This document shows, piece after piece, positions 50,793 through 64,000 of a DNA stretch of 64,000 nt (position 1 is its first letter; every line of letters starts with the position of its first letter). Origin of the DNA: Epiperipatus broadwayi. Taxonomy: Eukaryota; Onychophora; Udeonychophora; Euonychophora; Peripatidae. The notes beneath the pieces were generated by a model. That model was not told the origin of the DNA and searched no databases. It was given only the letters and a program-made list of their open reading frames with translations. Position numbers and translations under genes: made by a program. The stretch lies in the NCBI GenBank assembly GCA_028023455.1, contig JAQFVV010000030.1:8336876-8400875 (forward strand). The letters are read 5' to 3'.

Positions 50793-53100
50793 TTATTATA
50801 TCATGTAAATATTATTTAAATATATTTTAATTATTAACTATATTCCATTTTTTCAATCTAATAATTTGAGCAAAGCCGTGGTACAGGTAATGTATCTATA
50901 TACCAATAATAATGAAGAAAGTTTCTATACGTAATAGTTGAGATAAAGTTTATCAGAGTTCCAAGAACTTAATGAAATTTCAATTGAACTATTAAAATCT
51001 ACAGGAAAAAATGGTTTCGAGATAATTATTTGTTGTTATGTAATCAATGATTTGTCTAATGGAATTTTTTTACCAACAATTATGATGTCATAACAGAAAA
51101 AAATGCCACAAAATAAAAAGATTTTACAATTATTACTTTAAATTTATATTCTGCTTAAAGAGATGCTGATAATTTTGAACAGACATATTTCTAATTTTAT
51201 TAGATATATTTTTATCTTAATAGCCACTTGGATTTAAAAAAGGTTATATTATTTAAAGATATGAAGACAAAAAAAAAAAGGTATTTAATATTAGATTAAT
51301 TTTAAAAAAGCTTTTTAATAAAGTGAATTGGATTACTTGTTGAATTTTTTTTTTTAAAAAAAGGCTTTTTAAAAAAAGGCATAACAAATTAGAAAAAGAG
51401 GCAGTTATTAAAAAGTATGTATGTAAATCAAAATAATTTGGAAGATTAAACAAATAAAGAAAAAAATGTAAATTAGGATATATTTTTTTGTGCTTTGTTT
51501 AATATTTACTTAGCTGATAATTGTCTGATAAAAGTGAGTTTTAGCATAAGATGAAAGATGGTTTACTGTATTAATAGCTGATACTGTAACAATATTTAGT
51601 AGTAAGAATGAATTTAACAATATATTAGAAAGAATGTTTGAGATGAGAATAAAGTTTTAAAATAATAGCTAAATAAAAGTAAATTATCATTTATATATAA
51701 AGTTAATTAACAAACAGTAGTAAAAAAAAAAAATTAGTGAGAAAAGCAATGATTTAATATGCTTTTAATAAAGTTACTTTATAACTATTTGAAGTAAACT
51801 AAAAAAAAGATTGTAGGACATTGCTTTATAAAGAGCAGAGATTTGGATAATTTAAAAAAGTAAAGTAAAGATTAAAAACACTAGAAAATAAAAAAGATAA
51901 AATGAATGGGCAAAATTTGAAACAGAGATAGGAAATAAGGTGGGCATATTTTTTGAATAAGGATTTATGAAGAACATATTGGGAAAAGATGTTAAAGAAT
52001 GGAGAAAAAAAGGAAGATGATAGAAATTAACAAATGACCTTAATGAAGAAGATAATTATGAGCTTTTAACGAATACAGCAAGTAATAGAACAGTCTGGAT
52101 TTCTATGAGATAAGCTTTTGGCAAGTGACCAATGACAATAAAACTGCTTACAATGTTTCATTGAATATTCATAAAATCATCTATCAATTTCTTTCTTTTT
52201 TGCCTTTTCCCCTTTGCTTAATACACTTCTTTAATATATCTCAATATCTTTTTTGCATTTTTTCCTTTTGCTTAATACACTTCTTTAACATATTTCATAA
52301 CTCTTTATTCATATGGATATATCAACACAATTTTCCTTTTCATTAGAATTCTTAATAAATGTTCTCTTTTTCAGCTACACTTTTTAAAATAATAATCTTA
52401 ATACAATTAATGATGTCGAGAATTTATTATAGTTCTGTATATTAAAATCCCAGAATATCCTACTGCCTAACTACTCAATTTTCCTTCAGGCAGAGAATAT
52501 ATATATTTCATTTTTTCTTCAAACTTTCTCTTTCTTCTTAATTTTTTATATATAAAACACCACTTCAAATAAATTTTGTAAACTCACACTTCAATAATTC
52601 ACAAAAATTATAATTTCATTATCAATTAATAACTTTTATTAAATTGTTAAAAACAGTAACCTATTCTATAATTTAAACTATTCAAATATCACTCTTAATT
52701 TTCCTGTTTTCATCTCTAATAAATTTGATCAATTCCTAAATTTTATTAAATTCATTCTTAATAAGTGCAAGCACTATCTAATCATTAATATAAAACTTAG
52801 CAGCTTTTGTAGTAGGCATTCTGCTATTTTAACTTCGCTTGGGTGAGTTTTTTTATAACTTTAAACAAGAAGTAGTGATTAAAGAGTATACTGAATTATA
52901 AAGCAAACTGTGGATTGCAAGATGAGTTTGCTTTGGAGCAATTAAATCACTGAAATTCCACAGGTATTTATAAAAATGTCTTTGGATATAAAAAAAATCC
53001 AGTAAAATAATTAGTTCGTTTAATGTTAATCAAAACAAATAACTAATTCTCCCACTGTGAAAACGATTTCAAAAATAAGTCGAAAAATAAACAACTGATA
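50793..53100. other. Intron sequence: A/T-rich, low complexity
   Basis: Long A and T runs (for example 51268-51280, 51345-51375) and purine-rich stretches occur. Around 52125-52350 a CTTTTGCTTAATACACTTCTTTAA segment is repeated once. I see no gene. Confidence 0.5.
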
Positions 53101-53104
53101 AGCC

Positions 53105-54440
53105 TAAAAAGAATATAATAGCAATCAGTTATGCAAATGTTTTGAAAACTAATATTAAAAAAAAGAAGCCTTTAAATGAAGAACTTAGACAACTTTTTAA
53201 TGATGACAAAATAATTAATAATATTAATGAAAATAAAAATACTCTATAGACTAATATGCTCACTATTAACAATGGAAAATATATTCAAATCAATAAATTT
53301 AATGAAACTATTCCTTCTTCCTCATTAACCTCTTTCTTTAAATTTTCTACTTGTAAAACACTGATCATCTCTATAAAAAGTTAATTCATTCCCATTTGAT
53401 GAATTCTATCACTTTTTAATAGACAAAAAATTAAGGGATATGATCCATGAAGTTTAAGAGCAGCCCAATAATAGATGTATCATAAAAGAATTTCATAACA
53501 CTACTCGGAGACATTTTAAAAAGAAATATACATTACTTAAATAACAAGATTATATGTCTAGTAGATATTAAAAGACATGTTATTTTTGCAGGTCAAATGA
53601 AAAATAGTCATATAAATTTTACAGCGTCTGACATGAAAACACAAATGAAGACATATGGAAAAGTGATTAATTTTCAATATTTTTATGAAAAAAGACTAGC
53701 AGCATCAGCTCTTAGCAGTAATACAATATTCCAACATTCTTTATAAAAAAAATATGACCCTTACATACACAGATACTTTGTGCCACAGAAATATGATTTT
53801 TTAATTATAAAATTTAAAGACATACACCTCAAGCATTTTATAAAATTAAAAACTATCTAATAAAAAATGTCCAAGTAAATATTGTATATTTTGTGGACTG
53901 AAAAAATGCACAGGTCATACCAGAGTGAAAACAGAACTTTTTCTGAACAAATAAAAGATCAGATAATAAGGAAAACCATTCCACATTAACAGATAACAAG
54001 TCAAATCCATAGAATATCTTGAATAGCAACATCTCTTACAAAATAAATCAATAATTTTCTTGAATAGGATATTTATAATATCTCTTAATTCTGAAATGAA
54101 AACAACTTGATATTCATAAACACCTAAAAACCGGATGGATGATTCTGAATTTTAGGAATTACTGGTATGTAAAAAATTGATCCTTCTAGTAAATCAATTC
54201 AACAACAGAATATGCAGACTCTTTAAGAATCCTCAAATATAACAAATTCACAAGAAGTCTCTCAAAATATTACAGCTATACAATGGCCTAAGAGAAGTCA
54301 AAGTACCTACAGCCCCTCTCAGACCGAAGCAGCAAAAATATCTAATGAGAATAACACAGTGAAAAATCCATCCAGAAACTAAAACACATCAAATGCATTA
54401 GATAAGAGAGATACTTCTCAACAAGATTATAACTTGTAAA
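53105..54440 (+). pseudogene. Decayed non-LTR retroelement ORF1-like region
   Basis: Pieces of one protein can be read in shifting plus-strand frames. ISYANVLKTNIKKKKPLNEE comes first. Then comes an RRM-like piece, IKRHVIFAGQMKNSHINF with SDMKTQMKTYGKVINFQYF. A zinc-knuckle-like piece follows, SKYCIFCGLKKCTGHTRVK (53875-53932), and then a Ser/Asn/Gln-rich tail. RRM plus zinc knuckle is the usual plan of ORF1 proteins of several LINE clades. Many stops and frameshifts are present. The clade cannot be named. Confidence 0.42.
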
Positions 54441-54718
54441 ATAAATTTCATCAAAACTTGTTTTTGTTTTGACTAGAAAGGGAGGATAAAATCGACAACA
54501 TTGGTAAATATTCTTTGTTTACTTATTGCAGATAATGATATATTAAACTCATTCTACAATCTTTACTTATAGTTTATACCAGATTTAAATATTTATGGAT
54601 TACTTAACATAAAAGTAGTGAAATTTAGGACAATGAACCACAACCGGCATTATTTGCTATTAAAAACTGTCTCATTCAAATTAAAACATATTTCTTCTCA
54701 CTAAAATTAAAATTTATA

Positions 54719-55215
54719 ATGAATCTTTCAATAATCCAAGTAAATATCTCTAATTTTGGATATTGCTATTTCTCTGCTTCTAATATTACTATAACTAGAA
54801 TAAGAGTACTAATACACAAATTCTCATCATTTTTTAATTTCAAGATACAAATAGAGATCAACATGTTATCATTTTTTTTCCATCCTTTAGCATTGAACTT
54901 AATTTTTAACAGTATAATTTCTAAAACCTCTTTTTAATATATCAATTCATTAGCAACATCTTAATTTAAATAAAACTTTTTATAATACTGTATAATTAAG
55001 CAATAATCACTAGATAAAATCATTATAATCTATTGTAATATTATTAACAATTTCCAAAACAATCATATGCTTGTTTTGATAAAATCAGTGTATTTATTAA
55101 TGAGTTAGATATCAATGCAATTTGTTTATGTATCAGAGGTTATAACCATGACAACATATTTATGTTAAGCAACAAAACTCCTATTTTACCTTTAAGGCTA
55201 TTATAAAAAATTCAA
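54719..55215 (+). pseudogene. Decayed LINE ORF2 5' end (endonuclease-like), tentative
   Basis: After the ORF1-like region a frame starts MNLSIIQVNISNFGYCYFSA. Further on it shows SVFINELDINAICLCIRGYN and then HDNIFMLSNKTPI. This is reminiscent of the start of AP-endonuclease domains (N.....S..N...L..L....DI...E...GYN). The catalytic Glu is not preserved in what I can read and no reverse transcriptase was found downstream. Confidence 0.3.
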
Positions 55216-55299
55216 CTTTTCGACTATAGTAAGATTAATACTATGTATCTTAGTTTCAATAAAAATTATTACAGGAGCACCATTCTCTATCAAAAAAAA

Positions 55300-58200
55300 A
55301 AAAGGCATTAATGTCCAAAACAAACAGATAGGATCCATTTTAAAGCTGTAAATTCTTTTCATGCCAATGTTTTGATCTCTTCGTGATCTGCCTGGTTAAA
55401 GATAGCAGAATATAAATAACTTTTTTAGGACTTCTGTTATATTGCTATTTTATTAAACAAATTCAAAAACAGATTCATCTCACTGCCAAGATTATCAATA
55501 AAATCAACTGTTTCTTTAGCTGCTACTGTAAATTAACTGCAATTTCCTCTTATTGCATAAATTCTCAATTCTCTGTATTACTAATATCATAATTTAATAA
55601 TATTCATGATAATTTGAGAAAGCGTCTAGTCAATTATGGCAAATCAAAAACTTTTCAAGTGCCAAAATGATATATATATATATTAAAAATATTGACATTT
55701 GAAGTTAGAACTACTTAGTAAACAGCTAAAAAAAAAAACCTTGTAAGACCAGTTTTATTCATTTAGTACAGCAATCTTAGTAATAACAGTCCTTTAGTAT
55801 TAGGATCTAGCCTTGCTCTAGGGTATTAAATTGACATTTTGGATAAACCTGTGAATTCAATAGCTTTAAGATAAAAATTACTATGTTTGCTAAATACACA
55901 TAACATTCTGGACTGACTTCATAATGTAATAAATGAATGTTGATCATTTAATGGTGCAGCTATTATCCTTACTTCGAATAAGTTATTTTACTCATTTTCC
56001 TTTCTAATTTGTCAGTAGCTTCATTAATTGAGATTAATGATCATAAGACTTATTAAAATATGATACTGTTAAATAAAAAAAAACTTTTCTTTCTGTTAAT
56101 TATTTTATTCTAATACTAGAATATGTGCAAACCTCTTTCTGTAAACATTTTCTAATGTCTTCATTTATTAATATTATTACTATATTTTCTCAAAAAAAAA
56201 AAAAAAAAAAACCTATAAGTTATTAAAAACTTCTAATATCTAAGCAAAACTTCCAACAATCTTTTCCTCTCTGTTTTATTCTACCATTATACATTTTCTA
56301 TTGTAAAAATCAATAATTAATTTCTACAAACAAATCAATTTCATTACTAGCATCTAATTGTAACAAACAAAGCATATAATATTCATTTTCTCCTTATGTG
56401 ATAAATGACATATTTTTATTGTAATTCCTGAATAAAAAATCTTAATAATAATCAATCTATAATTTTTCTCATTTTTTTTGTAATTCAATATCTTTATTAT
56501 TTTTTTTCCATGATTCAATAATGCACACATTATTTATTATTAAAATTTTCAACTATATTGCATTAAATCAACTTGAATAATTGTATAAAATCATAGAAAA
56601 TAGATCTCCACTTGCAGTGATTATTCCTAATATCTTCCTAATTCTTATACATATAATTCATAAAAATAATATTTTTTTTGTATTTGTTGGTCCAAAATTA
56701 AGAGCTCTCTCCATTAAAGAGGGCTTCGGAAATGATATATTTTAAAATCAATTTTCCTGGGTTCTTAATATTGTTTCAAATAGTAAAATAGTTATTTTTA
56801 TATAACATTTTATAATTGTACATTCCAGCTTATCAATGCTTTTATCTGATGACCTCAATAACTATATATTGTCTGAGTGCAAAATAACATGTGAGTAAAC
56901 AATATTTCTTTCAATCATTAAAAATATTTAGAAGTTGGGAAGTCAGGCCATAATCTTATAAAAATTCAGTATTATGTAATTATTTACAACTAAGATGAGA
57001 TCATTTCTTTATAAGTCACCTGGTAAAACAATAGATAAGACTTCCACTGTTTGAAAAATACAAATATTTATTAGTTTAGTTATCCAATTGTAAAGACATT
57101 TGAAAAAAAGCATTTTAAATATAATATATAAAGAAGTAACATGTGAATATTTTTCACTGATAGATATGCCAATTAGTTTTATATTTGAATCATTATCAAA
57201 AGCATTTATCAGTTTGTCAATTATAAGGTTTCTCAATAAATAGAGATGAGTAAACAGATTTTTTAAAATATAAATGATTATTTCCTTTTGTTTTTTATAG
57301 TGCCTTAATTGACATTTAAATTCTAAAAAGATACAAATATTCAAAATATTTTGTAATACAATCAATTCAAGAGGAAAAAATATTCTAACTAAACATGCCA
57401 ATCATTAAGCAACCTACTATTGTAATGAGAAATGACAGCAAAAGAAAAATAAAGGAAGCGTACTACATCATAAATGATCCACACACCATTAATAGAAAAG
57501 ACACGTTTCTCTATCTCTAAGAAGTGGTTGAGATGATTGATCTTTTGATTGTAAACTTGTTTTGCATATGAAGACTAACTTGCATATACTAGCAAACGTC
57601 AACAACATTATAATGTTTCTCATTCTTCAGATATGAATATGAGGTTAAAAGACCTCGAAAGCACTAAGCCTGATATTTAACTATGATTTTTCTAATTTTA
57701 CCACTGAGCGTTTGAAGTGCAATATAATTGCTATTTATATTTTCAAAAAGTTTCAAAATTATCACTAATTATTTATCTTAAAGTCTTAAAAAATGTAACC
57801 ATAGTTTTCCTGAATTTTTTGCAAAGATTTATAAAAGCAGATGCAACTGCCAAATCAATTTTTATTTTAAGTTTCATTCTTTTTTCATTTTCTTTCTTGA
57901 TCTTTACATTATTTATATATTAAAAATTTGCAAATAAAAAAAATACAATTAGTGGAAGTATGTTTAAATTCAGTTATGCCTAAATCATAAAATAATGCTG
58001 ATAAAGCAAACAATACACCAATATTATTTTTTAAAATAACAAAAATCAACAAAATTCTGATTTATAAAGAGTTCAAAACAATTTTTTTTTATTTAAACAT
58101 GAAATCCAATAGTTAAATTTAAAAAAAGACACAAAACATTAAAAAAAAGCCATCAATTTAAAACAACTGAAATAAATATTAATTATGGTTAAAAAAAAAC
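55300..58200. other. Intron sequence: nothing recognised
   Basis: AT-rich sequence with a poly-A tract at 56190-56210. The 130-residue minus frame at 57009-57401 has no motif I know and an intron-like composition. I do not call a gene. Confidence 0.5.
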
Positions 58201-58203
58201 TTA

Positions 58204-58407
<204 letters not shown>

Positions 58408-58939
58408 TTAAAAAGCAACTATTTGTGAATGAATAAAATATGCAATACATATAACCAAAATGATAAATATAATTTTAAAAAACACTTTTATTAAACTGTC
58501 TCAATAATTTAATTCTAGGTTTTAAAAATTCTAATAAGTTTTAAAAACTGAATACAGTTTATTATCTTTAAATTTTTACAATATATACTTCATTACACAG
58601 GAGAGTGATCCATGTTCAATAGCCAATTTTAACTTAAGAACTTTCTTATATTTTAATTTATTGAGTGATTCTTTAATATATTATGCAAGGAAAAAAAATA
58701 TTATTACGTGTACGAAATTTGTATTCATCTTAATATTAAATAATATACTTGAAATAAAATTCAGTTATTTAACTTTTATCTCATTTAGAAATTATTTTTT
58801 TTTTGACTTGCACAATTTTGTCATTTGTTCAAGAAAATATATAATAATTTCAGATATAAAGTATATATATATATTTGGTCTTGGCTTGTTACTATACATG
58901 ACTTTCTCAGTTTTACACTTCAACTTATGCTTTAAACCA

Positions 58940-60125
58940 CTAAACATCACATGATCGCCATCTCTATACTAGCACATAATTGTTGTAAACAAAGGCAAAA
59001 CTCTCCATACAGTAGTGCCACCCTGTGCCAAACAGAGTAATCAATGGATGCCAGAAGGCTTGTGCATAAAATCCCTATCTAATGCCTACTCATACCAATA
59101 TCCCCAGACGAGTTTCTGGCTTGTGGCCATCATCAGTGAGAAGCCTTGGATCTGAGAGCACTTCACCTAGATCTTAGGATCTAATGCAACCCTCCAGCAG
59201 CCATCTTTTAACTCTACTTTACTACAAAACTATGAGAATGAAAGTGAAAACACAATAATATTTTCAATCTAAGCTCAATAGTTATATAGTCATATGGGTC
59301 TGAACTCAATTCAGCATCAATATATTTTGGTGTCTTTGGCTCTTAAACAACCATAGCCACCACTATCTTATTAGTGGTTTAACACCAATCCTGCCTAAAT
59401 GGTTGTTTAAGAGCCAAAGACACCAAATGTATGGGTGCTGAATTGAGTTCAGACCCATATAACTATATAAGCTATTGAGCTTAGATTGAAAATATTATTG
59501 TTTTCCAATTTCATTCTCACAGTTTTGTAGTAGAGTTAAAATGTGGCTGCTGGAGGGTTGCATTAGATCCTAAGATCTAAGTGCAGTGCTCTCAGATCCA
59601 AGGCCCCTCACTGATGATGACCACAAGCCAGAAACTAGTCTGGGGATATAGGATGAGTAGGCACTAGATAGACATTTTATGCACAAGCCTTCTGGCATCC
59701 ATTGATTACTCTGTTGGGCACAGGATAGCACTACTGTATGGAGAGTTTTGCCTTTGTTTACAACAATTATGTGCTAGTATAGAGATGGTGATAATGTGAT
59801 GTGTAGTGGTTTAACACCAATCCTGCCTAATAGGATAGTGGTGGCTATGGTTGTTTAAGAGCCAAAGACACCAAAATGTATGGGTGCTGAATTGATTTCC
59901 GATCCATAGGACTATATAAGCTATTGAGCTTAGATTGAAAATATTATTGTGTTTTCCAATTTCATTCTCATAGTTTTGTAGTAAAGTAGAGTTAAAAGGT
60001 GGCTGCTGGAGGATTGCATTAGATCCTAAGATCTAGGTGCAATGCTCTCAGATCCAAGGCTCCTCACTGAAGCCAGAAACTAGTCTGGGGATATTGGATG
60101 AGTAGGCACTAGATAGGGATCTTAT
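58940..60125. repeat. Three copies of a ~430-bp repeat, one inverted and two in tandem
   Basis: Copy 1 lies at about 58940-59373 on the minus strand. Copy 2 (59374-59802) and copy 3 (59803-60125, truncated at its end) are on the plus strand. All share TAGTGGTTTAACACCAATCC, TTGTTTAAGAGCCAAAGACA, AGGTGGCTGCTGGAGG-type and GCCTTCTGGCATCCATTGAT blocks. Copy 2 lacks about 18 bp (GGATAGTGGTGGCTATGG) and copy 3 lacks a short GATGATGGCCACAA block. They meet head to head at 59373. They are non-coding and probably a non-autonomous element or satellite-like unit. Confidence 0.85.
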
Positions 60126-60585
60126 GCTTAAATGAGCAGTCACTCTATTTACTTTTCTCCAGAGCTACTACCAATGCATACTAAATAGCTATGCTAAACT
60201 CCACATCTCTACATTAATTTTTGTTTAAAGGCCATTTGCAATGAAAAGTTTTAAATTATTTGCACTTGTACATTTAGCAACCATCTTTGAAATCACTTTA
60301 TACACTAAAAAGCTGAAGCCTGAAAAATAAATTATATCACAAAAGTCTGAATTCAAGATTGGATAGAGAAAATGGGAAAAATATATAGTTAAGTTAAAAC
60401 TGAAATCACTAAGATATATAATTACTGGCCTAGTTTTAGATTTATATAATTATACAAGCCTGGAATCAAAACTAGGATGTTTCTGATTATATAAAGGAAT
60501 TAAAGATATTTGCAAAATATATAATGCAAGTAGTTCAGTAATCAGAACTAGCCTAAGAATGTAGTTATAATATTATTATCTAGCG

Positions 60586-61212
60586 CAGTGTTTCCCAACC
60601 TTTTTGAAGTTGTTGTATTCTTGATCTCACTCTTCACATCTCATGGTATCTGTGAAGAAAATATCTTTTTTAAAAAAAAAATTGATTTATTCTCTAATTA
60701 TTAGTTATGTCAGAGACATAATAATTTATTGCTATTAAGTTTTTGGGTATTCATTAATTAATGATGTGAAAATGAATGTAATTTAAACTCATTAAAGTAA
60801 TAATCATTTAATTTTAATAGTGCTATGTTCAGATACAAAATTAAAAAAAAACTATTATAATTTCTTTACAAAACAATACGGAAAGCAATCTTGTTACTTA
60901 TATACATTCTACTATTTTATAAATGTAAAATTTAAATATAAAGATTGAGAAGCCCAGAAGAGAAATGGCTCTCTGATGTTGCAACTATGTGGTGGCAATT
61001 TTATTTCACACAACCGGAATGTTATCTTTTTTACACCATATCATTGCACCAAATATGAAAAGGAAAATTTTGATTGTATACTTAGAATACTGGTGGTAAT
61101 GTAAGTTTTGTTATATGAAATGTATGTGTATTCATCTGAAAATTTGATATTATTTATTCTTTAGTTCTACATCTCAATGCCCTTAGGAAATGTACCCAGT
61201 TGGGAATTGCTG
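60586..61212. mobile_element. 627-bp non-autonomous hAT element
   Basis: The left end CAGTGTTTCCCAACC and the right end (complement CAGCAATTCCCAACT) form short inverted repeats of the CAGNG..TTCCCAAC type seen in hAT elements. The flanks ATCTAGCG (60578-60585) and ATCTAGTG (61213-61220) make an 8-bp duplication with one difference. It contains no transposase. Confidence 0.75.
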
Positions 61213-61220
61213 ATCTAGTG

Positions 61221-62084
61221 CTTATTGATTTCCCAAGCCTACATAAGATGATCCTGGAGTAGAGTAAAAAGAGTGAATTGCTTTTTCCAAAAGCAGAATT
61301 CTTCATTTATTAAGTTATTTTACATATATATACTAATTCATTTATATTTTTCTGTTCAAGATAATCCTATAAGTCTATATATTGTAACCATTAATTTTAT
61401 TTTGTTTTAGGCATTGTGCCATAACTGTGCATATTCTTTGCAACATGAAAAGTTTTATTATTAAAATTATTGGTTTCCTGTTTTCCAGCGTTTTTTTTTT
61501 CTAATTATTAAAAGATTTTAATTCTACAAAAAACATTTTTTTCATCATTAAATATTAAAAAAATGACAGGTTTATAAACTTGAATGATAGATATTCCACT
61601 TCACTGTCTTCTTAATATTATAAAATTTAAGGTAAAGTTCATTTTTAATTTAAGGAGCACAATTTTATGTTACATATTATTAAATTTGTTTTCTTTACAG
61701 TTAATTGAATTTATTATGTTTAATTGCAATTTTATATCATCAATGTACAGTATATTACAAAAAATATCAACATGTGGCCTAAAAAAAAAAGCTATCAAAA
61801 GTTTATTATATAATAAATTCTGAAGCTGAAGTGAATCTACCATCTATTTAATTTTTTAAAAAGCCATGTATAAATAAATATGTGTTTATTTCTTTATATT
61901 ACTTTGTTTTAAAATAAAAATATTAAATAAAAACAATTTTACAACAATTGAAAAATAATAATAATAAAAACAGGTAATTAATTTACAAACTAGTTTATTT
62001 ATGGCCACTCAATTAACTAATTAAAAAAAGTAAATTTATAAATTATCTAAAATATAAATAATTAAAAACAGTAATAATGAATAC
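61221..62084. other. Intron sequence: nothing recognised
   Basis: AT-rich intron next to the first exon in the window. The open frame at 61584-61823 (plus) has no motif and an intron-like composition. Confidence 0.5.
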
Positions 62085-62139
62085 CCCATCCTTCTGGTAA
62101 TGGTCCAAGAGGATCATCTTCAGATACTTGAGTATGAGG
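62085..62139 (-). CDS. Exon of Su(dx)/WWP1-like HECT E3 ligase: first half of a WW domain
   Basis: This 55-nt exon encodes 18 residues, PHTQVSEDDPLGPLPEGW, plus one base of the next codon. It is the start of a WW domain: the LPEGW block with the first signature Trp. On the minus strand it is bounded by a T-rich tract ending in AAG (acceptor) and by G|GTATTC (donor). The leftover G joins AA of the next exon to give Glu, so the WW domain continues as GWEKRV. In NEDD4-family ligases WW domains bind PPxY motifs of substrates and adaptors. By similarity to WWP1/Su(dx), this would be the third of four WW domains. The phase-0 acceptor implies more coding exons upstream, beyond 64000. None was recognised between 62140 and 64000. 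Confidence 0.88.
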
Positions 62140-64000
62140 CTTAAAAAAAAAAAAAACCGAATTTGTGCATGTTTTTTCTTTTATGTTTATAAATAAATAT
62201 ACAGTTTTATCTACGAATTCAAAAAATAAATTATAAAAATCATTATATAAAATAGTGGAGCAAAAATCAAAAAACTTATTAAATTATTTATAATAGGTAT
62301 ACTGCCAAAAAAAATTTAAATAAATAAACTCCTAATCTAAGCAAAAGCATTTTAATGCATTGATTGAAAAATTCACAAGTTCATTTAGAATAATGTGAAA
62401 GTGCAAAGCTAATTATGATAATAATCATGCCAAGCTTTAAACACAAGTGAAGGACTTCCCTTTTTATAAAAAGATAAAAAAATAATTGACTTAGTTGAAA
62501 AAAAAAAAAAGCATTTTACGAAGATGGATGGTTATTCAATAAGAATAAATTGTTTATTCAAAAAAATTAAATGTGAAAGCTGAAATTAATACATGGTATA
62601 TGATAACCACTTAGCAAATTAGTAAAAAACTAGGGGCTTGTTTGGGTGGAGAAAAAAAAAACGAAAAACAATGCTATGGTTGACAGTAATATAATGTAGC
62701 TTTGACTCTATACAAGAGCTTTAGCAAAAGATGCGTTGAAAAGAATGACTTCAAGCTGTTTACTAAAAATAAAAAGTGATTGCATAGATTCAAAAATCTG
62801 CTTGAACTTGAAAGCAGCAGCACCATACAAAAGACTGTATCCGCAAATAATAACACTACTATCATATTTCTCGCAGAATTGATAAGATTAAATGATAAAA
62901 AAGAATATCTTCTGGTAAAAATATTTATGATAAAAAAATGATTGAATAGTTAATCACCAGAAGTAACAGACGGAGTTTCAATTCAAGGTCTTTAGCTCTT
63001 GAGACTGATATTCTTAAATTTTGCTAAAGTGTACAAGGTTTTATTATAATGAAATTTGATTACTGTAGTGATAATCAGACTAAAAAGCTTGGAAAAACAA
63101 ATTAATTTTTGATGTTAAGTAATATTGTTGCAAGATCATATGATCAAACCAAGAGTTATTAAATAATTCCAACATTTCCCGTGAAAAGAATGAAAAATAA
63201 ATCGTATTCTAGAAAAGCGAGGAAAAACTAGGATCACAGATGTTTTATTTATTGACTGGTATTATGACTGTTTTATCTTTGAAGTTAAAAACTAAATGAA
63301 AAATAAATTTGAGTCAAAGTCTTGATGATATCAAACAAATGCAATGATCATCCTGAATATGTTTGCTATGAAGATAAAATTATTTTTTTTTATCTTGACT
63401 ACTACTACATTGCAACTTCTTGATTAAACAACCACAAGTGTAAAGGTACATAAATGCATAGTATTCAATCAGATTCAAAAAGTTCTATATATCAATCCTA
63501 ATGCTGAATAAATAAAATGCTAAAAGGTGTTTGTTATCCCAGTGGAAGTACAAAAACTCAGAGAACATAGATAAAAAAGTTGCAGAACATACTAAAGACC
63601 ATAATAAAAAAAATTCTAACAGATTAAGAGTTATAATCTTATTGAGTCATCAATAGAAAAGGCAAAAGACAAGCAAAATGAAGAAAAAAAATACAATATA
63701 AACAATGAAAAAATCTTGAAATTCGCAGAATTTAAATAGGAATTCCTAACATTACCAGGAGAAAAAAAAATTCCATTGCCTCTCCTTTCTTAAACAATAT
63801 GTGTACAATAAATAAAAATTGTTAAATTTAGATTTTGTTCAGATGAAAGAGCAAACTTTCTTAATGCTTAATTATCATCAATAAAAACAAACAGGAATTT
63901 TGTCTCTCTATATAGTACCCAAAATACATTTTGTTACAAATTTCCAAGATAATTCTGACAAGTGTTGGTGTATTATGCTCTAATAAAATGTCTGATTGAC
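62140..64000. other. Upstream intron: nothing recognised
   Basis: This is the 3' portion of the intron preceding the WW exon at 62085. No further WW, C2 or linker exon could be read on the minus strand. Confidence 0.5.

Noticed and set aside
57009-57401. 130-codon minus-strand frame
   Set aside because: Leucine/isoleucine/lysine-rich composition expected from AT-rich intron, with no motif and no splice context.

Overview
This is a eukaryotic nuclear window: very AT-rich (long A/T runs throughout), with introns bounded by GT..AG sites and many transposon copies. It contains no complete gene. Six short exons on the minus strand, spread over 9.9-62.1 kb, splice in phase into about 170 residues of a NEDD4-family HECT E3 ubiquitin ligase of the Su(dx)/WWP1/Itch type. 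They cover the last two WW domains, the linker and the first part of the HECT N-lobe. The linker wording ([17 protein letters not shown]) is closest, from memory, to protostome Su(dx). I infer an invertebrate animal, possibly an arthropod, but the species cannot be fixed from this window. The 5' part of the gene (C2 domain, first WW domains) lies beyond 64000 and the rest of the HECT domain lies before position 1.

The remaining ~99% is intron, and introns reach 24 kb. Their recognisable content is transposable elements. 1-2 kb: a head-to-head inverted pair of Penelope-like element 3' ends, each with a GIY-YIG endonuclease. 10.9-13.4 kb and 44.9-47.5 kb: two copies of a 2.5-kb TG..CA element with 3-4 bp target duplications. 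15.9-17.8 kb and 26.1-28.0 kb: two copies of a 1.9-kb TGTAA..TTATA element with 4-bp duplications. These two families look like solo LTRs. 22.2 kb: a Ty3/Gypsy integrase fossil. 24.6-25.7 kb: a 1.07-kb TIR element. 53-55 kb: a decayed non-LTR retroelement. 59-60 kb: an inverted plus tandem 430-bp repeat. 60.6-61.2 kb: a small hAT element. Several short hairpin elements are also present.

The most unusual object is a 14.5-kb composite Merlin (ISXO2-transposase) DNA transposon at 36263-50784. It starts GGTAGTTG, ends CAACTACC and is flanked by a perfect 8-bp duplication CTCATGGA. Its transposase at 41843-42688 keeps one reading frame broken only by three stop codons. Around it are about 5-kb inverted arms, each carrying an RTE-type LINE copy in mirror orientation. 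Known Merlin elements are usually a few kb at most, so an element with multi-kb palindromic arms and mirrored LINE cargo is the best candidate here for something undescribed. The 2.5-kb LTR-like element later landed in the right arm only, which gives a relative order of events.

All coordinates, translations and repeat comparisons were made by eye. Percent identities and family assignments at species level were not computed.
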